DNA of 64,000 nt from Leishmania donovani (Eukaryota; Euglenozoa; Kinetoplastea; Trypanosomatida; Trypanosomatidae). Within the stretch, counting starts at the first letter, position 1. Every line of letters begins with the position of its first letter. This document shows positions 1-9,116 of this stretch, piece by piece. Location: positions 122,956 to 186,955 of the forward strand of contig NC_018240.1 of NCBI RefSeq assembly GCF_000227135.1, written 5' to 3'. Both the position numbers and the translations under genes were made by a program. A model generated the notes under the pieces. The model searched no databases, was not told where the DNA came from, and worked only from the letters and a program-made list of their open reading frames with translations.

Positions 1-32
1 CGAAGATGCCAGGCCGACATCCCCCTTCATCC

Positions 33-315
33 GCACGGCAGACGCCTGCCGCCGCCGCCCTCGAGCGCAGGACCCTGGACGCGGCCCGCTGGGATCAAGA
101 CATGCAGTGCAGCCAGGTCCGTGCGGAGTCCGCCGCGCAGCGCGTACCCGACGAGGAGGCGAGGAAGGGCAGGAAGAGCTTGATAGGCGCATGACCCGAT
201 TCGGTGGCAGGACGGCTTGTCCCATGACGGCCAGGCGTTAGCGGCAGTGCCGCGGCGGCAGGCGATCGGTGGCTGTGTGGTTGTGCATGCGTATCCGTTT
301 GCTGGCTTGTTCGCG
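33..315. repeat. Dispersed repeat, copy A (possible SIDER-type element)
   Basis: These 283 bases match 24819-25101 in the same orientation with three substitutions and no indels. Similarity stops abruptly at both ends. There is no A-rich tail and no clear target-site duplication. It contains an open frame (6-194) that is also open in copy B, but nothing suggests a protein. Leishmania genomes carry hundreds of short degenerate retroposons (SIDER1/2) in intergenic DNA and 3' UTRs; membership in that family is an inference here. The near identity is unusual for such old elements. Confidence 0.7.
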
Positions 316-1550
316 TGTGCTAGGAGAATCGAAAATGAAGCTGATGGCGTAACTGAACTTTTGATTCCCGTCAGTCCAGGTGAAGGAGCGAGGCGTCGAT
401 GGAGTGAGAAGCGGAATAGAGGGAATCGGTGTTGTTGCTGTTTGTCTTGCCGTGGCCCTTCGGGGCGGGGTTAGGATGCCTTGAGGCGGGCTGTGTGCCA
501 GAGGACCCCGGAGAGCGAAGGAAATGCGTTAGTGAATGAGAGTCCGAGGGCTGCAAGGCGGTACTTTGAAAATGCGGAGGTGATACTGTGAGTGAAGAGG
601 TTTTTTGGAGATGAGTGTTCGCCGTTTATTATTCGATGAGCTGAAATTAGCGTCAGGGGGGGGGTATAAAATTCTTCCGCAGTGTTTGGATGCCCCTCAG
701 AAAGCTGCCCTGCGGTGTCGGGGGGGGGGGCGGTTGAGAAGAGGCGCGCGCGTGGCTTCGTACGTTTGAAAGTGTGAGGATGGGATGTCGAGGAGAAAGG
801 CTGGGGCTGGCGCTGCCGCATCGACTCCGATGAGATGGGTAAGAGCGAGAACTGTCGTAAGGACGTGCAGGGATGGTAAGCGCAAACTCACCAGAGAACA
901 ATCACGCAACTGCGCGAGAAGTACTGTGCTGACGGGTGGACCGATGACCGTGCAGTTTTCGCTGCAGAGGCGAGTTTGGGCAGGTCAAGAGGGCTGTTCG
1001 TAGAGTCCGAGATGTGCATGGTACCATCTCAAATACAAGTGGCCGCGTTTTACAGCACCACCAACCTCGATGTTTTGCTTTTTTTTTCGTTTCAGCTGTG
1101 AATCTGGGGATGGTCTGGCGACGAGTGCAATCAGCATCTATTAGAAGCAGCTGCAAGACAATCGGGGAAATTTCCTTGTTATATATATATATATTTGTGG
1201 CACGCTAGTGTCAGAACAAGCGGTCTTGAGGTTTTTTTTGGATATGGAGCGCTATTTTGGTCACGTCTGAGTAGCAAAACAACAAAAGTCAAGATTTCTG
1301 TAAGGCGAAGAAACACGTTTAGTTGGAAAATTCTTCCTACAGTCGAAATAAAAGGCCTACTTGATGCGCTGCGTGAGTCGCATTCGCCCTTCCTCATAAA
1401 ATTTTTCTCCTGAAACTGAATTTTTCATGAAAAATATGTATGGATGCTTGGTTTACCAGGCCTTTGAGTTTCATCATCATTGCTTCTCTCCATACACCTT
1501 TAAAACCCTTTTTCCCCACCACCTCGACTCTTAGCTTCTTTTACAGAGCC
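316..1550. other. AT-rich intergenic region upstream of the C2-like gene
   Basis: No convincing gene is seen. A G-run lies near 719-730 and a (TA)n run at 1180-1195. Base composition is clearly lower in GC than the rest of the window: counted 60-base lines at 1201 and 1321 are 45% GC. The last 50 bases are a pyrimidine-rich tract ending in two AGs (1533-1534 and 1545-1546) that would serve as spliced-leader acceptor sites for the next gene. Confidence 0.6.
1504..1546 (+). promoter_or_regulatory. Putative spliced-leader trans-splice acceptor
   Basis: A T/C-rich stretch ends in AG at 1533-1534 and again at 1545-1546, only four bases before the ATG at 1551. It excludes the earlier in-frame ATG at 1440, which lies upstream of the tract and would not be in the mature mRNA. 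Confidence 0.5.
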
Positions 1551-3044
1551 ATGGTTTCTGGGCTTGTTGAGCTCGAAATATTGAGGGGTAAAAACTACCC
1601 TCAGACGGAAGACGATCCGAATCCCTGCACGACCCAGGTGACAGTATCAGTAGCTGACGCATTATCAGGCGCCGTTCTCTCTCCTGCGCAGTTGTCATCT
1701 ATTCAGCAAAACTCGAATGCCCCATTTTACAACGACACACTGAATTTCAGGGTGGAGGACGCATCTGAAGATGTTTGTCTTTCCATTACAGTGAGTGAAC
1801 ACTCTCGTCGAAAAATGCCGTTTGTTCTTTTTTATGGCAAGCAGATTATTGGCCTTTCCAAGCTAAAAGCAAAGCAGCGATTTGTGATTCCTCTGTTCTC
1901 GGAGGAAGAGGGTATTCAACAAGTCGAAATCGGCGCAGACACGCTGGACCTTGAAAGCAGCGGAGGAGCACCATTCTTGAGCGCACGTGTCCAGTTTACA
2001 AAAGATAAAATTTTTGACAAGACCGATCCGTATTCCGATGTGGATGTATCAGGCAAGGGCTTATCCTTCGACGGCAAGAATCAACTGGTTCCCGAAAGGA
2101 CCCAGTACGTATGGCTGAGGCTGAAAAGCGACAAAAAATGGACGAACTCTTTTCAATATGAGCTCTCCGTTGCTTGGCGTTCTCGTGCTCCACTCGAAAC
2201 GGAGGCTCAGGGCAACATGAAGTCGCGGAAAGGCATTACTGGAGGCATGACTGCAATTTCTGCAGAACCGGACTCGACACGGACACTGGGCGACATCATC
2301 ATCAAAAAATGGTGTTGCCGCCGCACGCACCAGGTACTCACTCGAGTTTGCATTACTGCAGAGAAGTATGGAAATAAAGTCACAGATCTCACATTCACTC
2401 CAAAGGAGGAGGTGGAGTTTCGCACCAACAAAAAGGAGCGCTGTGTTTTTCTCGAGCAAATTTGCAAAAAGAGACTGGAAGACGCTTGTAGCAACTGTCT
2501 TCGAGAGTGGCTCAACAGGTTATGGATTCTTTTTGTTACCGGTGTCGACAGCGATCCTGCAGGACCGAGAGCTTTAAGCTACGAGGTGCGAAAGGCTGTC
2601 CATGATGCACAATTCACAGAAGCAGATGCCATTATCCTGCAAGCGTGCCTTTTGTTTTCCTTTATTCCGTCTCTCAAGTACGAAGTGTGTCAAGCCCTTT
2701 CCGAGTCTGATTATCAAGCCGCTCAGCCGGAAAAAAAGATAGAGGTGAGCACTTTGGAATCACCCCAGCGTCGTGTAACACCTTCACAGGAGACGTTCAC
2801 TCATGTTTTTATTTCGTTTGTCGGCTCACTTCTTGACACGCTAACCGAGGCGGAGATCGCTAAGGCCGCAGCTGAGTTTAAGCCTGCTATATGGGATGCA
2901 CAGCAGCGCATTGCCAAAGGCGCAAAAAGCACAATCGGTTCTTGCAGAAAGAAATACGAAGGGTCCATTTTCAAAGGCAGTGGTATTCATATCGATCACT
3001 TGGACAAGCTCGGACGTCGCAAGCAAGTGCCGAAATTTGTTTGA
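1551..3044 (+). CDS. C2-like domain protein, function unknown
   Basis: This encodes 497 aa. The first ~145 residues look like a C2 beta-sandwich: they open with an alternating hydrophobic strand beginning GLVELEIL, contain a PFYNDTLNFRV strand, and have an IGLSKLK turn. C2 domains usually bind membranes or partner proteins. The full set of acidic Ca2+-binding loop residues is not obvious, so binding may be Ca2+-independent. The rest is mixed alpha/beta and then mostly helical, with no transmembrane segment. The frame is open from 1440, but I place the start at 1551 because the splice-acceptor tract lies between the two ATGs. Codon use is AT-richer than the genes from 6.8 kb on (the counted line at 1981 is 42% GC). 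The domain call is by eye; the remainder is unrecognised. Confidence 0.72.
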   Translation: MVSGLVELEILRGKNYPQTEDDPNPCTTQVTVSVADALSGAVLSPAQLSSIQQNSNAPFYNDTLNFRVEDASEDVCLSITVSEHSRRKMPFVLFYGKQIIGLSKLKAKQRFVIPLFSEEEGIQQVEIGADTLDLESSGGAPFLSARVQFTKDKIFDKTDPYSDVDVSGKGLSFDGKNQLVPERTQYVWLRLKSDKKWTNSFQYELSVAWRSRAPLETEAQGNMKSRKGITGGMTAISAEPDSTRTLGDIIIKKWCCRRTHQVLTRVCITAEKYGNKVTDLTFTPKEEVEFRTNKKERCVFLEQICKKRLEDACSNCLREWLNRLWILFVTGVDSDPAGPRALSYEVRKAVHDAQFTEADAIILQACLLFSFIPSLKYEVCQALSESDYQAAQPEKKIEVSTLESPQRRVTPSQETFTHVFISFVGSLLDTLTEAEIAKAAAEFKPAIWDAQQRIAKGAKSTIGSCRKKYEGSIFKGSGIHIDHLDKLGRRKQVPKFV

Positions 3045-4248
3045 CGAAGGATTGTGCTTATCACACCGAGAATCTCTTGGGCCTGAAAACACTTTCTCTC
3101 CACTTTTTCTTTTGACGCGGCGCATGTACAATACCGAAAAGAAAAAAAATACGATCTTTATTTGTCGCGCTTTCAAGATTTGACACCAAGGAAAAAACGA
3201 TATAGTAAGTGTAGCGTGATAAACTGTGCACACAGAAAAAATACTTTTCTGTCTTGACGTGGGTTACCAGGTCGAAAAAAAAAATAAAGCAACTCTCTTG
3301 CATGTGCAATCATCTTTTTTTTTCCAGTTCCAAGTATCTTGTTTTTATTTGGCTTTCTGTTGCTACCATATTTCTCTGATGATGCGGTCCACCTAAAACC
3401 GCGGCATCAGGGTCTAGTACTCACTCTGTGGGGAAGCGGATATCGTACAGACTGCCCTCGGGTACGACTGGCGGACTCGTGGTTTCAGCGGACAGGTCTG
3501 GGCCGGTTCTGAGCCGAAGAGGCTTGCGGTCATGATCATGTTTGTAGTAGCTCACTACGAATCGCGTCTTCGATTCAACAAGTATGCGCATCGAACCACA
3601 GCCTCTCTGCTTCTGCTGCGTTGCGGTGATGCTGAGCTTAGTTCTGGACTTAGGCTCCGCTGCATGTAGCGAAATTTCAGTGGATTGAGCGGCGCCAAAC
3701 AGTATTGGTTGGTTCGGCTCCTTGACATAACCGTGGCACAACAGAGGTGGATGAGCTGTGGCTGCATGCGTCTATTTGTTAACTTGTTTGTGGCATCATG
3801 ATACGTTGAAGAAAAGCCAACTTGCTGCCATCTTTTTTCCGCTAACCAATGCTTCGATGTAGCTCGATTTTCTCAATCCTCAAAGGAAGACAAAGTTATG
3901 AGATCATCATAACGCGATCTCAGCGAAAAAGGAAAGTAAAAGGGGGCCGGAATAATCAAAGGCGTCGAATTTCGGAATATGGGCGAAAACGCCGACCGCA
4001 GCACTCTATCTTCTCATTTCATTACCGCCGTTAGAGCAAGCAGCCTCAATTTGTTTTGAAAGCTGCCGGCTACTGCTTATTCATGGTTTTACTGCCACCT
4101 CACCCTCTCCGACTCTCACGTCTTTCTTCCCTTTAATGAAAGACATACAGGAATCTGCTCTATGCAAGAACAGTAAATACTTATCCTGCGCGTTTGTGCA
4201 ATTCTTTCGTCTTTTTTCCCCTTCCTGTCAACGTTCATGCGTTGAGCA
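3045..4248. other. Intergenic region with no gene recognised
   Basis: AT-rich spacer. T-runs at 3303-3325 and near 3829 suggest RNA-processing signals. A minus-strand open frame at 3421-3741 begins with TTG and is not supported. The segment 4199-4246 is pyrimidine-rich and ends in AG immediately before the next ATG. Confidence 0.5.
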
Positions 4249-6114
4249 ATGCTGCCAGCTGCGAATATCTACCGACTAATTCTGATTGTAGCCGGCGTTG
4301 TCGTGCTGCTCGGCAGCGCGGTGTCAGATGTTCGCGTTGGCGTGACAAGGTGTGGCGGAATCATCCCGATTGACAGTCAGTATCTTCTTGACCCTGTCTG
4401 GGCCTTTACAACCTTCCGAAACCGTATTGAAAGGTTAAGCAACGGCTCTCTCGTCTTCGAGAAAAGGTTTGTTTCTGAGAGACTCAAGGAGCAGATAGTG
4501 ATGGAGTCTGGCACGGACCTCAGCAGTGTGACTGTGTTCGAGATTGTGCCGACGACTGGCAAAAGCACCGATGCTGCAGGTTCAAAAAGTGCCAGTGAGC
4601 TGTGCTCCGTCTCTCTCGACCCTCTGGCTGGCGCCATGGATGGTGTTGTCTCCCGCGGCGCGCGCCTCATTTTTCTCAACGCGGATCCTACAGAGAGTGA
4701 GGCGTGCTCTTCGGCTTTGAATGTCTCCCTGCAACCGCACCAGGGAAACGCAACCTGGGTTTACTTTGCCAGGGCCAAGCTCGCACACTCGAACTCGATC
4801 ACATTGGTCAGCGCCTCCGGCGTCACGTGGCCGATGACGCTCACTTTCAGCTCTGAATGCGCAATTCAGCTGATTCTCCTCTTGAATCGGTATGGTGCAA
4901 TCGACCGATGGTTTGTATGGATACCAACGACCGCCTACACTGGTGCAGTAGTGGCTATTCTTCTTCCCGTCGTTCTACTTCGTTCGCGACTTCCCATTCA
5001 CCTCGCCGGGGTCTGCTTGTTTTTGGTTTTCCTAGGGTTTTTCGGCTCTTGCATTGGTCTTGTTGTCGAGCTGCTTCAATGGCAGAGCGCGGTGGGAAGG
5101 CTGTATCCTTTCCCAGACTCGGTCACGCTTTACTGCTGTCTTTGCCTGCTGTACACACTGCTGTTCGTGCCTGTTTTGTACCGCCAAGGAAACAACACAA
5201 TCCTCTTTATGGGAGTAACTCGGCTCCTTATTTTTGGTCTCAACTGTGCCCTGTGCGTCGGTTATTGGATAATGGGTTTCGTGGTTTTGGGTTCTTTGGC
5301 AGTACTTCAGTATCTGGTCACCAATTTTATTCTAACCTACTACTATGCCTACGTTTCAGTGTACCTGCGACGTGCAGTGAAGGGAACTTCGTCCCTACCC
5401 AAGTTCTCGAACAACTTCGTGTATCTCTGGTGCGCGCCTGTCACACCGTTCGCATGCTGTGCGCTGATGTACTACGACTTGTATCTGCTCACTCACAGCA
5501 ACGTTGAGCGCGATCCCGTGGCGGCTCGCATGCAAGATGTCGTTCGTATCTACAACGCCCAGCTGTCATTGCCGCTTCTGTTTGTTCAGAATGTGTATGG
5601 GGTCGCACTCCTAGCAACCGCTTGTGCTTATCACATGCCTTTTTTTACGCTTCTTTTTGTGGCTCTTCTCCTCTGGATCGTGCACTCCATTTACGTGGTT
5701 GAACAGTGCACAAAAGAGTGGGCACGGTGGCACCGGCGCGGCCGCTCTTTGGGATTTTGCGGGTGCCTTTCTATCTCTACCGCCATGACGGCACTCCTCT
5801 CCCTGGATTACGAAGCGAATGCGTCGCGAACAGCCAGTTTGTCTCCGCACAGTGTGCGACAAGCTCCTCAATCGAATCAGCACCAGAGAGGTATCGCCGC
5901 GTATCAGACAGGAGAGGCACTTTACACTCCTTCAGAAGAGAACGATAGCAGCGAAGTGGTTTCCCCGCCTTCTCCGTCTTCTTATCATTCGGGGGACAAT
6001 CATCTGTCGACGTCCCAACGACGCCCCGCAAGTAACCCTGCAGGATCCACTACCCTGCCTACAGAGCGTATCAACGATGTTCTGGAGTTCTGGCCGAACA
6101 GCGTGGAAAGGTAG
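4249..6114 (+). CDS. Signal-peptide plus ~7-span membrane protein, GPCR-like topology
   Basis: This encodes 621 aa and is not recognised by family. Residues ~1-27 form a signal peptide (hydrophobic core LILIVAGVVVLL). A luminal or extracellular domain of ~190 residues follows, with several cysteines and N-glycosylation sequons (NGS, NVS, NAT). About seven hydrophobic spans lie between residues ~222 and ~484: roughly 222-243, 249-277, 292-312, 316-342, 343-373, 391-416 and 448-484, the last possibly double. The C-terminal tail of ~130 residues is polar, Ser/Pro-rich and probably cytoplasmic. Signal peptide, luminal domain, seven spans and tail is the general layout of GOST-type Golgi proteins (GPR107/TMEM87) and other 7TM receptors, but I see no diagnostic motif. 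The start is a clear ATG with a signal peptide right behind it. The nearest AG lies only two bases upstream, so the 5' UTR may be extremely short or start further back. Confidence 0.85.
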   Translation: MLPAANIYRLILIVAGVVVLLGSAVSDVRVGVTRCGGIIPIDSQYLLDPVWAFTTFRNRIERLSNGSLVFEKRFVSERLKEQIVMESGTDLSSVTVFEIVPTTGKSTDAAGSKSASELCSVSLDPLAGAMDGVVSRGARLIFLNADPTESEACSSALNVSLQPHQGNATWVYFARAKLAHSNSITLVSASGVTWPMTLTFSSECAIQLILLLNRYGAIDRWFVWIPTTAYTGAVVAILLPVVLLRSRLPIHLAGVCLFLVFLGFFGSCIGLVVELLQWQSAVGRLYPFPDSVTLYCCLCLLYTLLFVPVLYRQGNNTILFMGVTRLLIFGLNCALCVGYWIMGFVVLGSLAVLQYLVTNFILTYYYAYVSVYLRRAVKGTSSLPKFSNNFVYLWCAPVTPFACCALMYYDLYLLTHSNVERDPVAARMQDVVRIYNAQLSLPLLFVQNVYGVALLATACAYHMPFFTLLFVALLLWIVHSIYVVEQCTKEWARWHRRGRSLGFCGCLSISTAMTALLSLDYEANASRTASLSPHSVRQAPQSNQHQRGIAAYQTGEALYTPSEENDSSEVVSPPSPSSYHSGDNHLSTSQRRPASNPAGSTTLPTERINDVLEFWPNSVER

Positions 6115-6833
6115 CGCTCATGCACGTTGTCGCCAAGCGTTGTCGTGGTTCCTTGACGGGACCTGCTTACTTGATTGAAGTACGATGCGCATGCTGGTTT
6201 GCACCTTTCCTTTGGCATTTGCATCGTCTGAGTTTTATACGTGGACTTCTTTTTCGGTCCCGTTCACCCCCCTTGCCGTTGCGTGTCGTCATAGAAAATC
6301 GAATCAAGGTCGTGGGCACAAACGCGCATTCTCGTGTACAGTGCAGAGATGGAAAAGGACCCCCTGCTCCGACTCCTTTCATCCTCTCAGGTCGAACACG
6401 TGAAGCACAGGTGGGGTGCTAAAAAGAGGTGCAACTACGCGTTCACCCCGAAGTGGCTGCCAACCCTCTGAACCATAATAATTACTGAAAGGATCATCGC
6501 AACACCATTCGAATCCACCACTGTTTTGCACGACTCTCTTTTCTTTGTTTCTATGAAATGCTTTGAACTTTTTTTGTTTGTCACACTCGCCACCCACGCC
6601 CGCCGACCGTTTGTGGCTAGAAGAGAACAGCCAGGAGTAGGAAGAACAGGTAGCAAATCTCACCGGGTCTTAAACCGCCATTGGCACGCCTGCACCACGG
6701 TGCTTAACGGCGTGTCTGCGTGCGCGCGTTGGAAGACGCGTGCATGCAGTCAGTGCGGGACTCTTTGGGCACAGCTCGTTTGCTGTGGCTTGGCGCTAGA
6801 GCTGCAGCTTGCTGGCATACTTGTTAGCCGTCA
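6115..6833. other. Intergenic region, no gene seen
   Basis: Composition shifts here from the AT-rich left block to the GC-rich remainder. It holds short T/C tracts at 6226-6280 and 6521-6575. Overlapping frames of 60-140 codons occur on both strands but show no domain, and several lack an ATG. Confidence 0.5.
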
Positions 6834-9116
6834 ATGTGGGCGAGCTTTCTGGATCAAATCCAACAGCGGATTGAAGATGCTGTGGATCTCCTCGGCGATG
6901 AGGAGGCGGAAGACGTTGGGCGAGAGGATGCAGCACGCGTTGTGGTAGCCAGCCCTGCCGCTGACTCGAAGGGCTCCGTACTGCCTCAGCAGTGGGGGCG
7001 AGAGCAGCATGTTTCAGCCGAAAATTCAGACGGTAACGCTGGTGCAGAAGGATGGGAGGAGGACGAGCTGAGCGAGCTGGTAATCCCATCCGCTCCCCCA
7101 GAGCCAGGCTTGCGTGAACCCGCACCGGCAGCAACGGTGCCGCCAGCGCCTCCGACGCTGCCTTCGTCATCGGCCACACCCGGCTTCTCAGTGTTCATCC
7201 TGCCGCCGAAACCCGCGACGTTGTCTGACCCGACAGACGTGACTCCCTCTGCCACCGCAGCACCTCAGCTGGTGTCAGCTTCACGAGAAACAGGGCAGCA
7301 ACACCCCAGTGCTGTTCCTAGCGACACCAATCCCTTGATAGCAGGGTCACCGCTTAAACCACAAGCGGAGGAGGTCACGACGCCACCTGAGGAGCTTGCA
7401 GCACCACCACCCGTTAGCACGTTGTCGGCGGAGTCGCCCTCGCTAGAGGGAGCCGACCTTCATTCCGGGTTGCTTTATGCAGAAGGTACCACTGCCGTGA
7501 CTTCCAACCCGACTTCAGCGTCTTCGGCTGGCAAGCCCATTTCATCTACGTCGTTTCCCCCGTCTCCTTCGTTGCCTGCTGCAACCGGACCTTCACCGCC
7601 ACCGCCGAAGGCGGTGGCGGGGGAGTTCAGCGACATAGGGCAGCTGCTTCGATTCCAGCAGCAGTTGGCAGAGGAGATGGAGAATGTGGCTAAGCTGCAG
7701 CGTCAGAACGCATCCTTGAAGGACCGCGTCTCTACGCTTGAAGAGCAGCTGGCAGGTGCCACATCCTCCCTTGCGCGCACTGGGGACAGTGAGCAGCAGA
7801 TATCGCTGCTGATCGAGAGGCTCGGAAAGGAGAGGGAGAGACACAAGGCACTGGCGGAGGAGCGGAACCAGCTGAAAGAGCACCTGCAGGATCTTGAAGA
7901 AGAGGTAGAAGAGTATCGCATTCGGGAAGAGGGCTGGATAAGTGGGCAGGAGCGGCAACAGGAGAACGAGATCGCCGCGCAGCAGCGCATTGCCCAGCTC
8001 GAGAATGACATGCGTTCTTGCAACGCCATCGTTGACAACCTCAGAACCCAACTTACGGAAGCGAAGCACCTAAACGGTGTCCTACAGAACCAGGTGGAAG
8101 AGCTGAAGGTGAGCTACTCCGCCCAGCTGGATACCGTAAAGGAGTCGAGCTCCGACACCGTGGATCAGCTTCGCCAAGAGGTGGAGCAGCTGCGCAGCTC
8201 TTTGCAGAATCTGTCGACAGAGTACGACACGCGAACAGCAGAGCTGGAGAGTGAGGTGCAGAACGCAAACATGCACGCCCATCAAGCAGAGGCCCGTCTG
8301 AGTGAGATGGCGCTTGGTTCTGTCAACACACTGCAGGATCTCCGAAGTGAACTCGAGGATTCCCAGCGCAGCAGCGCCACCTGGAAGGCTGAGGCGCAGA
8401 AAACGCGCCACGAGTATACGACGCTACTCGAACAGTATGCATCACTGAAGCGGTCTCGAGCGGCAGCAGAGGCCGATTTGCGCGACCGGCTCAGCTACCA
8501 GTCTAACACAGTGTCTGCTCTGCGGAAAGGCATCCGTGAGTGGGAAGATCGATATCTGGCGCTGCAGGAATCGGTGGGCGCGACGCAGACGGAAATAGAG
8601 GAGCAGCGAAAGACAATCATGCAGCTGGAATCCACAATTCAAAAACTGAAGGCGTCCGGCGCTGACATGCTGAGCCAGTCTCAGAGCGAAGTCCTCGTGA
8701 GTACGAACGCGCCGCCTGTGAAGGCTTCGTTGTCGGAGCCTTCACTGTCAGGATCACCTTCGAACGAGATACTGGGGGCGCGGCTAATGTCAGCTCCCCC
8801 ACTGAACCCCTTCATGAGCATGAAGCGGCCAGCTTGGAACGATTCGAGGGACCGCAAAACGCGTGAGCGACTCGAAGAGGAGGTAGTGCGGCAGTCCGCC
8901 GAACTGGAGCGCGTCCGGGCCGCAGCCGCTGACGCCGAAGTCTGGAAAGCAAAGTACGATCGCCTGCAAGAGGAGCACGACTTGCTGCTTCAGCTGTATG
9001 GACAGCTCGAGGAAGATGTCGGTGCGTTGAGGAAGAATGGAGCTGGGATTTTGCCTGCTGATGCTGCCGCTGCCTCTTCCGCTTCCGGCTCTATATCTGC
9101 CGCTGCTGCGCCTTAG
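6834..9116 (+). CDS. Golgin-like coiled-coil protein (TMF/ARA160-type C-terminus)
   Basis: This encodes 760 aa. The N-terminal helix beginning MWASFLDQIQQRIEDAVDLL resembles the conserved amphipathic start of TMF- and golgin-84-like tethers. Residues ~90-260 are Pro/Ser/Ala-rich and disordered. Residues ~263-625 form a long coiled coil rich in Glu, Gln and Leu. A second coiled segment at ~674-733 contains an LLLQLYGQLEED-type sequence, like the C-terminal domain of TMF (TATA element modulatory factor), which binds Rab6 on Golgi membranes. No GRIP domain or membrane anchor is visible, so recruitment would be through a Rab or Arl. The likely role is tethering vesicles at the Golgi. The coiled coil is certain; the TMF assignment rests on the two termini and is moderate. 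Confidence 0.85.
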   Translation: MWASFLDQIQQRIEDAVDLLGDEEAEDVGREDAARVVVASPAADSKGSVLPQQWGREQHVSAENSDGNAGAEGWEEDELSELVIPSAPPEPGLREPAPAATVPPAPPTLPSSSATPGFSVFILPPKPATLSDPTDVTPSATAAPQLVSASRETGQQHPSAVPSDTNPLIAGSPLKPQAEEVTTPPEELAAPPPVSTLSAESPSLEGADLHSGLLYAEGTTAVTSNPTSASSAGKPISSTSFPPSPSLPAATGPSPPPPKAVAGEFSDIGQLLRFQQQLAEEMENVAKLQRQNASLKDRVSTLEEQLAGATSSLARTGDSEQQISLLIERLGKERERHKALAEERNQLKEHLQDLEEEVEEYRIREEGWISGQERQQENEIAAQQRIAQLENDMRSCNAIVDNLRTQLTEAKHLNGVLQNQVEELKVSYSAQLDTVKESSSDTVDQLRQEVEQLRSSLQNLSTEYDTRTAELESEVQNANMHAHQAEARLSEMALGSVNTLQDLRSELEDSQRSSATWKAEAQKTRHEYTTLLEQYASLKRSRAAAEADLRDRLSYQSNTVSALRKGIREWEDRYLALQESVGATQTEIEEQRKTIMQLESTIQKLKASGADMLSQSQSEVLVSTNAPPVKASLSEPSLSGSPSNEILGARLMSAPPLNPFMSMKRPAWNDSRDRKTRERLEEEVVRQSAELERVRAAAADAEVWKAKYDRLQEEHDLLLQLYGQLEEDVGALRKNGAGILPADAAAASSASGSISAAAAP

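Noticed and set aside
3421..3741. 106-codon minus-strand frame with a non-repetitive peptide
   Set aside because: It begins with TTG, has no domain, and would be the only minus-strand gene in the window.
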